Assembly (NCBI GenBank): GCA_021772985.1
Contig: JAJFKX010000019.1
Location: forward strand, 124,001 to 188,000
Source: Gammaproteobacteria bacterium
GTDB lineage: Bacteria > Pseudomonadota > Gammaproteobacteria > Xanthomonadales > Wenzhouxiangellaceae
DNA length: 64,000 nt
Direction of reading: 5' to 3'
Below the pieces are notes generated by a model. The model was not told where the DNA came from, did no database searches, and saw nothing but the letters and a program-made list of their open reading frames with translations. The position numbers were made by a program, and so were the translations under genes. Shown one piece after another: positions 1 to 9,809 of the stretch; position 1 is the first letter of the stretch, and every line of letters starts with the position of its first letter.

Positions 1-3000
1 ATTGAAGTTCGGATTGTCTCGGCACTAAGCCTAAGGCATGACCCAATTCATGGGCAGTCAGCAGAGTGACTGCATTGGATACGCTATTGGCATCGCTTCT
101 CTCATTAATTGTAGTTGTGGAAACTGGATCACTGCTATCGGCCAATCCGAGATTGCCAAGTCGAATATTACAAGTTGTACGTCGAGCTATATTCAAAAGG
201 TCAATGGGGCAGCTAGGGTTGCCAGTGCTATTGCTAAGGTTTAGAAATGTGGTATGAAAACCGGGTTGCACACCATTGACAACATTTCCTCCATTAACAG
301 TTATTTCATGAATAACTTTTCCTTCCACAGATGCTTTGATACCGTTAATCACCGAACTGCTGCTGAAATGAGTTGATAGTGCTGCGTCAACACTGCTATC
401 CCAGTTAAATTTGACATATTGCGGAGCATTGGTGAACTCAATTTCGAATTCTGGTGAACTAAGGGTGGTGCCTCCATTGGTAAAGTCCACCTTGACCTTA
501 ACGGTACCCGCTGCAAAAGCCTCGACTATTCCACCGCTTGAATGGATGGAGCCACATTCAGTACATCCATCTGTAAAACGCCAGTTAGATAGTGTCCCTC
601 CGAGGGGAGAACTCTGTACGTTAAGCTGCTGGGCGAATGAACCTACTGGTATTGAACTTGGCCCGGTAATCTCAACCTGTAAGGGCGGCGGGAGCACCGG
701 CACACAATTGGAACATGGCTCGTTGCCATTCGGGTCGGAAGGATCTGTGGGTAAGTCGTCACAGAAACAAATCACACCATAAATCAGCCTGCATGCAAAG
801 CAACAATTGAGGCTACGGTACTCAGCTGGCCAAAAGCGAATATTAGAAGGTTGTTCAAACTCCATGCCATCCAGATCAGTGGAAAGCAGCCCCAATAGCC
901 TACTACGTTGTAGCGTTGCCGACATTACATCATCATCTGCAGTGGGTGACATATCTGCTGTCAGCCGAAACTCAAGCGCTGACGGATCCAACGCCACCAC
1001 CCCTAACAGGCTGCGCCTACTGCGTTGCAAAAACACATCATTACTTGAGGCAAAAGTAGCCGCGGCTGATGTTCTGGCGGTTTCCAATGAAGCGGTTTTG
1101 GCATCGTGTTGTAATCGCAGGTCTGGCTCACCTTTAGCATATTGATACGTGAGTGTTTGTCCGGCAACGGTGGTTATACGGTTTATACGGTTAAGCTGGT
1201 CATAGTCGAAGATAATGTTTTCCTGACCGTATTCATCGGCAGCGCGTGAAACCGTGACGTTGCCGTTAGAATCATACTCAAACTCGAACCGCCGCCCACC
1301 GAAGTACTCAATTGATACAACCCGCTGCTGGTCGTCCAGAGTCATGAAATTACCACCGATCACCCCATCGGCGTTTTCAGTCCGGGTCAGGCTGATGCTG
1401 CCAGTGGTCGTATACTCATAATCTACCGTGCCCAAAACAAGCTCACCGCGATTGAATACGGTACGTACGCGTTGTCCAAGCGCATTGTAATCGTAACTAT
1501 GCGCATCTCCGTTGGTAAGGTAAGTGGTGGCCAGTTTGCCATCTGCGTGATAATCAAAGGACACGCGTTGGTCTGATTGATCGGCAAGCGCAATAATTTG
1601 ACCATCGTTGTCATAATCAAAGATAAAGTTGCTGGCATCAGCATATGTCAGTGTGATCAAATCACCTAGAGCATTGTATGTCATGCTACTGCTGCCTTTG
1701 TTATGCTTGCGCGATAGAACATTGCCATGAGCATCATAATCCAAAACCAATAGCTGTTTGATTTCAGCATTCGATCTGTGATTGCCTGCCATAAGTATTT
1801 GGATAGAGATCAGGCGATTTTGATCATTGTAGGAATTAATTTGCAAACTGTTCTCAAGTGGATGTTCGACTTGGGCAATATTACCTCGCTTATCGTAGCT
1901 GATGACGGCCTGGGTTTTGCTATCGCGGGTGATGCTTATGACACGGTTGTGCTCATCCAGATCAACAGAACTACTTACACCAAGCGCATTTTTGATTGTG
2001 GTGGTGATACCATCTCGGTTAAAGCGGAAAATATTATGCTGCTGGCTATCTGTTGTGACGATAGTGGTTTGTCCAGCATAACGAAAAGTATAACTGGCGG
2101 AAGGTGTAGCGCTGTATATAACGCGGCCTGAATCATTGTAGTCAACCATTCGGGAAATACCGCTATCAGGATGCTGCTCCTCAATTAAACGGTCAGCATT
2201 ATCGTAGCGGTAGCGCCATGGCAAGCCATCAGGACCTATGCTAGCCTGCAACCTTCCTCGAGCATCATAGCGATAGGTAAGCTGTCGTCCTTGTTCATCA
2301 ATGGCACTGACTACACGGCCAGCTGCATTACGCTTAATACTGATGCTGCGGTCATTATCGCCATATAAACCGACCAATAGTCCGTCAATGTATTCCAGCT
2401 CAATAATATTATCGTTGCGGTCGCTCACCTGTGTTAGCCGGTATAAACCGTCGATCAGCTGAAATTGCTTTCTCAGTCCATTACGCAGTTCAATCAACAG
2501 CTGATCGGGCTGATTCGACTTCACTGATGACAGGTCGGTTACCATGGGTGGTGATGGGTGCAGCTCACCATCAGCTCTCCACACCAGGTGAATTTTACTG
2601 GCAGATTCATCATGATAGATATAGTCACCAGTAATGGAAGGTGTAATTGTTTCAGCTGCAGTTAAACGCCAACCGGCTCCGAAGTCGACATGCTTTGGCA
2701 GTGATGAATCATAAACACGGCCCAACACCAACGGAATACGCCCCACGGTTACCAGGTCTCGCCTCAGGAAAGTCAGGTTTCCTCGAGTGGTATTCACGCT
2801 GCCCATTTGTGCCCCATACAACAGCGATTGTTCGTTTTGAAAATTTACATTCAAGCGCCGACGGTTGCTGAGTTCGTTGAGCATGCTGATATAAGGTCCA
2901 AATCCCTCCATGTCTTCAGCAGACTCAAGCAGTTGACTTTGGTCAGCCTGCATCAGCTCAGTAGCTGGTCGGCTGGATTGTGTGAATATTGGTGATTGTC

Positions 3001-3055
3001 CTGACAGGATAATCGGTAGTCCAATCAGAACGATAATTGCAATATATTTGATCAT
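1..3055 (-). CDS. Rhs/YD-repeat secreted protein with C-terminal metalloprotease-like region (3' end outside window)
   Basis: The frame is open from an ATG at 3055 (AAGGA ribosome site just upstream) to the left edge, 1018 codons, so the C-terminus is missing. Residues 1-19 form a signal peptide (MIKYIAIIVLIGLPIILSG). About 50-110 resembles the N-terminal domain of Rhs proteins (FGAGW). About 240-635 carries YD repeats such as YRYDARGRL, FDYDNDGQI and YDYNALGQR. I see no canonical Rhs core (DPxG-type) motif after them. Instead comes a linker rich in Cys and Pro (about 745-785), an Ig-like beta segment (about 785-885), and a region ending in TAHELGHALGL, with H1002, E1003 and H1006 matching the HExxH zinc site. 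The third metzincin ligand is not obvious: a Pro follows where His is usual. Probably exported or on the surface, perhaps a toxin or adhesin. Confidence 0.8.
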   Translation of the reverse strand, partial: MIKYIAIIVLIGLPIILSGQSPIFTQSSRPATELMQADQSQLLESAEDMEGFGPYISMLNELSNRRRLNVNFQNEQSLLYGAQMGSVNTTRGNLTFLRRDLVTVGRIPLVLGRVYDSSLPKHVDFGAGWRLTAAETITPSITGDYIYHDESASKIHLVWRADGELHPSPPMVTDLSSVKSNQPDQLLIELRNGLRKQFQLIDGLYRLTQVSDRNDNIIELEYIDGLLVGLYGDNDRSISIKRNAAGRVVSAIDEQGRQLTYRYDARGRLQASIGPDGLPWRYRYDNADRLIEEQHPDSGISRMVDYNDSGRVIYSATPSASYTFRYAGQTTIVTTDSQQHNIFRFNRDGITTTIKNALGVSSSVDLDEHNRVISITRDSKTQAVISYDKRGNIAQVEHPLENSLQINSYNDQNRLISIQILMAGNHRSNAEIKQLLVLDYDAHGNVLSRKHNKGSSSMTYNALGDLITLTYADASNFIFDYDNDGQIIALADQSDQRVSFDYHADGKLATTYLTNGDAHSYDYNALGQRVRTVFNRGELVLGTVDYEYTTTGSISLTRTENADGVIGGNFMTLDDQQRVVSIEYFGGRRFEFEYDSNGNVTVSRAADEYGQENIIFDYDQLNRINRITTVAGQTLTYQYAKGEPDLRLQHDAKTASLETARTSAAATFASSNDVFLQRSRRSLLGVVALDPSALEFRLTADMSPTADDDVMSATLQRSRLLGLLSTDLDGMEFEQPSNIRFWPAEYRSLNCCFACRLIYGVICFCDDLPTDPSDPNGNEPCSNCVPVLPPPLQVEITGPSSIPVGSFAQQLNVQSSPLGGTLSNWRFTDGCTECGSIHSSGGIVEAFAAGTVKVKVDFTNGGTTLSSPEFEIEFTNAPQYVKFNWDSSVDAALSTHFSSSSVINGIKASVEGKVIHEITVNGGNVVNGVQPGFHTTFLNLSNSTGNPSCPIDLLNIARRTTCNIRLGNLGLADSSDPVSTTTINERSDANSVSNAVTLLTAHELGHALGLVPRQSELQ

Positions 3056-3184
3056 GATGAATCCTTATTAATTGGTTATACAACCCTAAATTCAGACGCC
3101 CTACTAAGACTTGCCCTATGCCGGCCACCTGCAAATGCATACACATCCACAAGCCTTGATAATAAGGATCTCGATAACAGCAGC

Positions 3185-3213
3185 GTTATCAATTTTCAGA
3201 CAAATGCTGTCAA
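3185..3213 (-). promoter_or_regulatory. Candidate promoter of the Rhs/YD gene with inverted repeat at -10
   Basis: On the minus strand TTGACA (3213-3208) is followed after 17 bp by GATAAC (3190-3185). This fits a sigma-70 promoter with a leader of about 120 nt. GATAAC at 3173-3178 and GTTATC at 3185-3190 form an inverted repeat with a 6-bp spacer, so a regulator could bind over the -10 element. This is sequence inspection only. Confidence 0.4.
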
Positions 3214-3274
3214 TAAATAGACTTAAAAACGGGAATTTTCGATATTGATTATCAGATTGACTTTATTCAGACAA

Positions 3275-6200
3275 TTACGAGTCTGAATCGGACATAATAT
3301 GATCTTGATAGACCTTGGGCGTAACGCCGAATTGTGCTTTGAAACACTGGCTGAAATACGAGTGCGCCGAAAACCCGACATCAAACGCCACTGCGCTAGC
3401 CGGCTCACCGTGGCGTAACCGTCCAGCGGCAGCTTTCAACCGAAATGCTCGCACATACTCGGACGGCGTATAGTTCAACAACGCTTTGAGTTTGCGATGC
3501 AGTTGTCTTTCGCTCATCGCCATATCTGCAGCGATGTTACCGATTCTGGCCTGTGGGTCTTGGTAATACTGGGTGATAATGCTCTCCAGCCTGGATAGGA
3601 ACCTGCTGTCAGCATTACCGCCACTGCTTCCGGCAATCGAACTTTCACTCGATATCGGCAAATTACCAAACAGCACGCGCTCCATCCGGCGTTTGATCAG
3701 GTTGCGCAGTTGCAACAGGTTGCCTATTCTGATCAGCAATTCATCCTTATCGAACGGTTTTATCAGATATTCATCGGTCAGTTCGCGCCAGCCCTTGAGC
3801 CGGCTGTCCCGGTCTCCTTTAGCCGTTAATATCACAAAGGGAATATGGCAAGTGCGCTCATCTGCTCTCAACGCTGCAATAACTTCAAAGCCATCTTTCA
3901 CCGGCATCATAATGTCGCAGACTATCAGATCGGGAATTTGCTCGATCGCGATGCTAATACCGGCTTCGCCGTTATCGGCCTGCAGACAGGCATAGCTGTC
4001 GGACAGGCAATCGGCAATATAGTCACGCATATCACGGCTGTCTTCTATAATTAATACCGTGGTTAATTCCTGGTCAGTGCTTTCCGCTTGGTTGACGGCA
4101 CCGCCACCAAAGGGTTCGCTTGCGCTTGCCTTTTCAAGTTCCAGTATCGCGCTATCCGGATTTATCGCCTGTATATCTTCGGCCGGCATCTCCGTTGACG
4201 GCAGGTTCACGGTAAATACCGAGCCCTGACCCGGCGTGCTTTGCAGATGTATAGCACCGCCAAGCGCCTGGGCCAGTTCCTGAACCAGGGACAGACCGAT
4301 GCCCGCTCCTTTTATTCTGTCGCCGGTTTCTTCAAAGTGCGCAAAGCGCTCGAATATCACTTTCTGTTGGTCATCGCTGATACCTCTGCCGGTATCGGTA
4401 ACCGAAATTGTCACGCGCTGCCCAGGCTGGCGCTTCACACTGATTAAAATCGTTCCGCCGGGATCGGTGAACTTTACCGCATTGGACAACAGGTTTAACA
4501 GGATCTTCTCAATAGCATCGGTATCGCCCCAGGCACAGATATCATCAATATCGGCAACCTGCAGCGTCAGTTGCTTTTCGTTCACCAGACTGGCAAAACT
4601 ATCGCACAGAATATTGATCATTGAGGGTAAATGCACGGCTGTGGGCGCCAGCGGTTGTTCACGGCTGAAGCGGGCCAGCTCGAGCATTTGTTCCACCATC
4701 CGCAATAACCGCATGGCGTTACGTTTGATGACCATCAATCTGGATTTTTCATTGTCTCTATTGGTCAGTTTCATCAATTCCTGAGCGCGCCCGGTAATCA
4801 GGGTCAATGGCGTGCGAAACTCATGTGAAACATTCGCAAACAAGGCGTTCTTGCGGATCAACAGTGATTCGATTGTTTGTTTCTGCCGGGAAATTTCCTG
4901 CGTGCGCTGATCAACCGCCTGTTCCAGTGCCTGGGCTCGCCGCTGCAATGCCATTATTCGGTTTCTGAACACCGCGGCAATAGCCAACATCACCGCAAGA
5001 ATATAAAGCGAATAAGCCCACCACGTTTTCCAGGGTGAAGGAAGAACTTTCATCTTGATCACGCGGCCTTCATCATTCCAGATACCGTGATGATTGCTGC
5101 CTTTGACCCTGAATGTGTAATCGCCCGGATCAAGGTTGGTGTAGGTGGCTCGGCGGTTTTTGCTGTCGGCGGCTATCCAATTTGCATCAAAGCCTTCCAG
5201 CATATAGGCATATTGATTCTTGTCCGGCGCTGAATAAGATAATGCAGAGAATTCGAAACTGATATGGCGTTGTAAATGAGTAAGGACCAGTTGTGGTTTC
5301 TGATCCGTTGCCGCGGTTAATCCAGGATCTAGCAGTTCACCGAACGGCACTTGTTGATTATTCAAAGCGAAACGGGTGATTTCGATTGCAGGGGCTGGGC
5401 CGGACCTTTGAATTTGATTAGGATAAAAAGCATTGAAACCGTTAATACCGGCAAAGAACATCTGGCCGCTATCCGGATTCCGATAAGCGGCCCAAGTAAA
5501 GTCATTGCCCTGCAACCCATCAACAGCGTCATAGTGTTCGAAGGCTTCTGATTCAGAGTTGAACTTTGCCAGCCCATTCTGGGTACTCAGCCACAGACTC
5601 CCACCGGCGTCTTCGAGAATTCGATAGATCTTGTTATCGGAAAGCCCATCTGCGGTGGTATAAGTCTTAACCGTGCCCTCGGATTTATCAAACAGGTTTA
5701 ATCCGCCTTCGGTACCCAGCCATAATCGGCCATTGGAATCCTCATGTATGGCCGAGATAACATTACCTCCCGGATAGCTGGTATCTGTCGGGTCGTATAG
5801 ATAACGGCTGAATCCCTGCTCATTGGCTTTCAGCTTGCTTAAACCGCGTTCGGTGGCTATCCACAACATCCGATCGCCGTCCTCGAGAATGGCGTTCACC
5901 CGATTATCACTGAGACTGTCGGGCCGGTCTGCCTGCCATTGATAGCGGTGAAAAGCGCCGGTCTCACGGTTGAAACGGTTAAGGCCTGCGTTCAAAGTCC
6001 CTATCCATAAGCGGTCCGCGCTATCCTCATAAATTGAATAAACCGTATTACTGCTGATGCTGTTGCTGTCTTCAGCAGCATATTGATAATGCTCAAATTT
6101 ATCGGTGATCGGATCATAACGGTTAAGGCCACCAGTGCTGGTTCCCAGCCACATCGCACCCAGATGATCTTCAAGAATGGAATAAACCGTATCATCACTC

Positions 6201-7432
6201 AGACTTTCGGGGTCGTCAGGGTTGTGGGAATAGTGCCGGCAACTGCCGTCGTTCAGATTGATACGATGCAGGCCGCCTGCATAATTTCCCACCCAGAGAT
6301 TTTGCCTGGAGTCCTGATAAATAGCATATATAGAGTTGTTACTAAGGCAGTCCGGGGCTTCCGAAGCACGCACATAGTGACCGAAGTTCAGTGTCCAGGG
6401 ATCCAGCATGGCCACTCCGGCGTTATAAGTTCCAATCCACATTACACCAGCTCTATCCTGGTAAATGGCCTGCACCAGGTTATCGGGTAGATTATTCGGG
6501 CCGGATGGGTCCTGCCGGTATCGGCTGAACCTGCCTGTTTCAGCATCAAAGCGGTTAAGGCCGTTCTTGAAGGTTCCTATCCAAAGCTTACCGTCGCGAT
6601 CCTGTCCAATCGACTGGATGCTGTTACCACTGATACTGTGGTTATCGCTGCTATCATGAAGATAATTTATATACTCATCGGTGCCTGGATCAAAACGGTA
6701 CAGTCCACCACCGTTGGTACCTATCCAGACAAAACCCGAATCATCGGTAAACAGCCGCCTTATGTTACCGGTAAAACCTCCTGCGGGTTGCTGCACAGGA
6801 ACAATCTGCTTGCTCTGTGGAACAAATATCGCCAACTGCCGATTTGCAGCAACCCAGATATTACCCTCTCTGTCTTTACTGAAATCACGAATCTGGCTCC
6901 AGTCCGCTGTCTCATCTGTAGCTGATCGCGGTTCAATGCTTTCCAGCCGATCAGAGTCGGTAAACAACCTGAACACACCATTTCGCCGTGTACCTACCCA
7001 CAACGTGCTGTTGTTATCTTCGATCATTGCCGAACCAAATCCATTGATTGATTGGCCGGTTTCTTTCGGTTCATAACGATAACGCTGAAAACGGTCGGTT
7101 GCCGGATCAAACCGATGTAGCCAGCGATTGCTTGTGGTCACCCACAGCGTACCGGATGCATCCACGTATAAGGTTCTTACGCGGTTGTGGGCCAGAGAGT
7201 GCTCATCATCTGGCAGATGACGAAAAGTCTGGAACCCATAGCCATCAAATCTACTTAGGCCATTGTCGGTCGCAAACCACATGAACCCCTGTTGATCCTG
7301 GATGATGTCATTGACGACCACAGCGGCTAATCCATCTTCGATGGAGAGCTGTGAGAACCGTATACTGCTTTGCAACGCGCCGACATTTACCGGTAAAAGC
7401 AACAGTGCCAACAAAATTTTATGCAGGCTCAT
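3275..7432 (-). CDS. Hybrid two-component system protein (propeller sensor, histidine kinase, receiver, AraC output)
   Basis: A 1385-residue one-protein signalling system. Residues 1-19 are a signal peptide. About 25-690 holds some thirteen Reg_prop blades (LWIGT-type motifs followed by GLxRFD), which fold as two periplasmic propellers, then a Y_Y_Y domain to about 770. One membrane segment lies at about 802-822. The kinase has its phosphoacceptor His870 in SHEFRTPLTLI and an HATPase domain near 965-1095. The receiver has Asp1173 (CDIMMPVKDGF) and KPFD. An AraC-type DNA-binding domain ends the protein (about 1280-1380). The family senses extracellular ligands, often glycan fragments, and activates nearby genes. 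Neighbours are the Rhs/YD gene and a repeat-containing secreted protein, so either may be a target, but no binding site is proven. Confidence 0.95.
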   Translation of the reverse strand: MSLHKILLALLLLPVNVGALQSSIRFSQLSIEDGLAAVVVNDIIQDQQGFMWFATDNGLSRFDGYGFQTFRHLPDDEHSLAHNRVRTLYVDASGTLWVTTSNRWLHRFDPATDRFQRYRYEPKETGQSINGFGSAMIEDNNSTLWVGTRRNGVFRLFTDSDRLESIEPRSATDETADWSQIRDFSKDREGNIWVAANRQLAIFVPQSKQIVPVQQPAGGFTGNIRRLFTDDSGFVWIGTNGGGLYRFDPGTDEYINYLHDSSDNHSISGNSIQSIGQDRDGKLWIGTFKNGLNRFDAETGRFSRYRQDPSGPNNLPDNLVQAIYQDRAGVMWIGTYNAGVAMLDPWTLNFGHYVRASEAPDCLSNNSIYAIYQDSRQNLWVGNYAGGLHRINLNDGSCRHYSHNPDDPESLSDDTVYSILEDHLGAMWLGTSTGGLNRYDPITDKFEHYQYAAEDSNSISSNTVYSIYEDSADRLWIGTLNAGLNRFNRETGAFHRYQWQADRPDSLSDNRVNAILEDGDRMLWIATERGLSKLKANEQGFSRYLYDPTDTSYPGGNVISAIHEDSNGRLWLGTEGGLNLFDKSEGTVKTYTTADGLSDNKIYRILEDAGGSLWLSTQNGLAKFNSESEAFEHYDAVDGLQGNDFTWAAYRNPDSGQMFFAGINGFNAFYPNQIQRSGPAPAIEITRFALNNQQVPFGELLDPGLTAATDQKPQLVLTHLQRHISFEFSALSYSAPDKNQYAYMLEGFDANWIAADSKNRRATYTNLDPGDYTFRVKGSNHHGIWNDEGRVIKMKVLPSPWKTWWAYSLYILAVMLAIAAVFRNRIMALQRRAQALEQAVDQRTQEISRQKQTIESLLIRKNALFANVSHEFRTPLTLITGRAQELMKLTNRDNEKSRLMVIKRNAMRLLRMVEQMLELARFSREQPLAPTAVHLPSMINILCDSFASLVNEKQLTLQVADIDDICAWGDTDAIEKILLNLLSNAVKFTDPGGTILISVKRQPGQRVTISVTDTGRGISDDQQKVIFERFAHFEETGDRIKGAGIGLSLVQELAQALGGAIHLQSTPGQGSVFTVNLPSTEMPAEDIQAINPDSAILELEKASASEPFGGGAVNQAESTDQELTTVLIIEDSRDMRDYIADCLSDSYACLQADNGEAGISIAIEQIPDLIVCDIMMPVKDGFEVIAALRADERTCHIPFVILTAKGDRDSRLKGWRELTDEYLIKPFDKDELLIRIGNLLQLRNLIKRRMERVLFGNLPISSESSIAGSSGGNADSRFLSRLESIITQYYQDPQARIGNIAADMAMSERQLHRKLKALLNYTPSEYVRAFRLKAAAGRLRHGEPASAVAFDVGFSAHSYFSQCFKAQFGVTPKVYQDHIMSDSDS

Positions 7433-7520
7433 CAGGAGGTATCTTTCTCATGCGCAGACACGGTTACACAATCCTTGTTCTGCTGGACTGACTATGCAGC
7501 ACTGATGCCGTTTCCATCGT

Positions 7521-8330
7521 TTAGAATACCGTTCCAGGGCCGTCACCACCTCCAGGTGGGTCGGGACGGGTTAATGTCGTTATGTCGAAGTTCAACAGAT
7601 TCGAACGGGGGTGGTGAGGTGATTCAATGGTAAACTGATCGGTATAGTCTCCGCATAGATCACAGGTGTCAGTCACCGGTGGCAGGCTGGTATTAACAGC
7701 AAATTGTCCATTAATATCCGTATAACCTATCAGGCTCCCGTCGATCACCACTTCAGTGAGCCCCGACCTGCGATCATAATAATCTCTCCACATATAAACC
7801 GGCTGAAAAGCCTGCACTGGCGTCGTTGTAACAAGCAGACTGATATTGGTATTGCCTTCCAACAAAACGTATTGAGGATAATTAGCATCCGGACGACTGA
7901 CTGACACATCAGCAATTGGCAGTGAAAAAACCATGTAATTTAACTGATTTGAGCGTGGGTAATTCGATGATCCGACATTGAATTGCTCTTCGGTGTAGCT
8001 TCCGCAAATACCGCTACAATCCAGCGGCAACACGGCATTGATAATCAGTTTTCCATTAATGTCCGTATAACCCAGCAGGTCACCATCCCGCTGAACTACA
8101 CCATTAAATTTCCTCCAGGAATAAACCGGCATAACCTTCTGCACCGGTACTGTTTCCACCACCAGGGTAACGTTTTCACCCACCCAGTAATCAGGGAAGC
8201 TTCCATCCGGGCGGCTGGCTATTATATCGAATAAACCCTGAGTCAATACCTGAGTGGTAACCCCTGACGACAAGATAAATACGAACAAATATAACAATCG
8301 CTTGGTATTTACACTCAATAACTTTTTCAT
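7521..8330 (-). CDS. Secreted protein with two internal repeats, function unknown
   Basis: 269 residues, not recognised as a named family. Residues 1-31 are a signal peptide (MKKLLSVNTK, then a hydrophobic stretch). The mature protein is two copies of one module of about 105 residues. Both carry SRPD followed by YP or FP, a beta-rich stretch, PVYxWR, GYTDING, a Cys-x2/3-Cys-G pair (CSGICGSY and CDLCGDY), then a final YPRSNxLN or HPRSNLLN block. Each Cys pair probably forms a disulphide inside its module. The tail is Gly/Pro-rich. It lies 88 bp from the hybrid two-component gene on the same strand and could be co-transcribed with it. An Ig-like or other beta-sandwich binding module is a reasonable guess only. 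Confidence 0.8.
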   Translation of the reverse strand: MKKLLSVNTKRLLYLFVFILSSGVTTQVLTQGLFDIIASRPDGSFPDYWVGENVTLVVETVPVQKVMPVYSWRKFNGVVQRDGDLLGYTDINGKLIINAVLPLDCSGICGSYTEEQFNVGSSNYPRSNQLNYMVFSLPIADVSVSRPDANYPQYVLLEGNTNISLLVTTTPVQAFQPVYMWRDYYDRRSGLTEVVIDGSLIGYTDINGQFAVNTSLPPVTDTCDLCGDYTDQFTIESPHHPRSNLLNFDITTLTRPDPPGGGDGPGTVF

Positions 8331-8635
8331 AGCAATGCCTCACAAATGGCGCTTTTAAGCTTTAATATTTGTTAACAATTCCGGACAATCAAACCCGAAT
8401 CACCCAGAAGATTTGATCAAACAACTTCGATGCGTCCCGAATTCTGGCCACAATAAAATACAATTTGTCTACTGAATTCAGTTTTCCATTCAAAAACGGT
8501 TGAACAGATCAAAGACATCAAAATGAGCCTTCCCGGAAGCCACAAACCGCAAAACTGTCATGTTCTATCTGCGGCATTTTGATCATATAGAAGTGACTGT
8601 TAGACAACTTTAATGTCCCAGTATATTAGACCAAC

Positions 8636-8659
8636 AACATACGTAATACCTCGTATGTT
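8636..8659. repeat. Inverted repeat AACATACG / CGTATGTT
   Basis: Two perfect 8-bp arms separated by 8 bp, directly followed by AACATGTT. The geometry suits a dimeric regulator site or a short hairpin. It lies about 360 bp upstream of the lipoprotein gene that begins at 9016. Confidence 0.4.
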
Positions 8660-8704
8660 ATCCAACATGTTACTGACTGCTATTACTGCATAATGTTGTC
8701 ATTA

Positions 8705-8732
8705 TTGTCTGGAAAGTTTATTTTCCAGACAA
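8705..8732. repeat. Perfect 11-bp hairpin in the intergenic stretch
   Basis: TTGTCTGGAAA and TTTCCAGACAA flank a 6-nt loop (GTTTAT). No long U tract follows directly, although a run of six A lies about 10 bp downstream. It could be the terminator of an unannotated short transcript or a regulatory hairpin. Confidence 0.45.
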
Positions 8733-9015
8733 CAACTGCTTAAAAAACAAGGTTTACAACAGTAAATGGCGCAATTATGATTACCGCTAAAAATAAAAAC
8801 GAATATATATTGAGACTGCCGATTAAATCATAGTTCCCTTATAGAAAAAGCAATTGGAAATTATTTAAAGTGGCAATGACCACCATCACTAGGAATCAAA
8901 TACCCAAATACAGTGCTGACCATTCACCCACGTAAACCTGCCGCTAACGGACTATTTCTGAACCTTTACTCATTCATTGCTAGGGTCAATCCAGGTTACC
9001 AAACGAGGATTGATT

Positions 9016-9768
9016 ATGACCACAGGGTATTTCAGAGCAGCATCTATAGTGTTGCTGCTATTAACGTTAATCACAGCATCTTCATGTGCCACCGGCGCAC
9101 CACCAGAGCCCATCTACGATAAAGTTATTCCTGGGGATGCCAGTATCAATGCCGGGCGAATGCAAGCGCACAGCATTCGTTATGAAAAATCTTCCTGGAG
9201 CATGGACTATGTGATAGAACCTGCTGAAAAAGACGGATTATCATTGTGGCACGCAGCCATTTATTTCAACCGTGAAGCAGATACCAAACCAGACAGCATA
9301 TGGTTCGACCATACGACATTGGCCTTTCGCAGTCGGTTGCTGCCTTTACAGGACTATACGATTGATGTGAACATGCAAAATGGTCTATTCAGCGGTATCC
9401 TGAAGCCTGCTGAAGGCTCTGATTACTCCCCTGTTGATTACCACAAAACCTATCCACACGATGCCTTCGAACCGGCGATCATTAACTATTTTATCGCTGC
9501 CCTGCCACTGGAAATCGGCTATACAGCATCCATTCCGGTATTCGACTTAAACAATGGTTCACAAATGTTTTGGAGCAACGTGCAGGTAGTTGCCGAAGAA
9601 GTATTAAACGTTGACGGACACTCGTTTGATACCTGGAAAGTTGTTTCAGATGGAATCAAAAAGAAAACCATATGGATCAGCAAACAATTTCCTTTCGCAA
9701 TCAAAATGCAAACGTCAGGCAATAGTGGCAGCTGGATGGTCGTACCCGATTCGATCAAGCTCCCCTGA
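9016..9768 (+). CDS. Putative lipoprotein, DUF3108-like
   Basis: The start chosen is ATG 9016, because GAGGA lies 6 bp upstream and the reading then begins with a clean export signal. An in-frame TTG at 8977 would add 13 residues. The N-terminus MTTGYFRAASIVLLLLT ends in a Cys (TASSC), a weak lipobox, so it is probably a lipoprotein, otherwise a secreted protein. The rest is beta-rich. The C-terminal part (KTIWISKQFPFAIKM, then a short closing strand) resembles the DUF3108 family of envelope proteins of unknown role. The LytTR regulator gene follows on the same strand after 41 bp, so the two may be co-transcribed. No catalytic residues can be named. Confidence 0.75.
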   Translation: MTTGYFRAASIVLLLLTLITASSCATGAPPEPIYDKVIPGDASINAGRMQAHSIRYEKSSWSMDYVIEPAEKDGLSLWHAAIYFNREADTKPDSIWFDHTTLAFRSRLLPLQDYTIDVNMQNGLFSGILKPAEGSDYSPVDYHKTYPHDAFEPAIINYFIAALPLEIGYTASIPVFDLNNGSQMFWSNVQVVAEEVLNVDGHSFDTWKVVSDGIKKKTIWISKQFPFAIKMQTSGNSGSWMVVPDSIKLP

Positions 9769-9809
9769 TATACTTAAGCTATAACCTTTACCATAATTTA
9801 TTGCTGATA

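Larger units (their letters stand above)
8331..9015. other. 685-bp non-coding stretch with two inverted repeats
   Basis: No credible gene is visible. The stretch is AT-rich and separates two divergently transcribed genes. It contains an 8-bp inverted repeat (8636-8643 with 8652-8659) and an 11-bp perfect hairpin (8705-8715 with 8722-8732), plus an AACATGTT palindrome at 8664-8671. It may hold promoters for both flanking genes or a small RNA. None of this is established. Confidence 0.5.

Noticed and set aside
7434-7491. AGGAGGT followed 9 bp later by ATG and a 13-codon + strand frame
   Set aside because: The ribosome-like site is strong, but the frame is tiny and lies antisense to the kinase leader; nothing else supports it.
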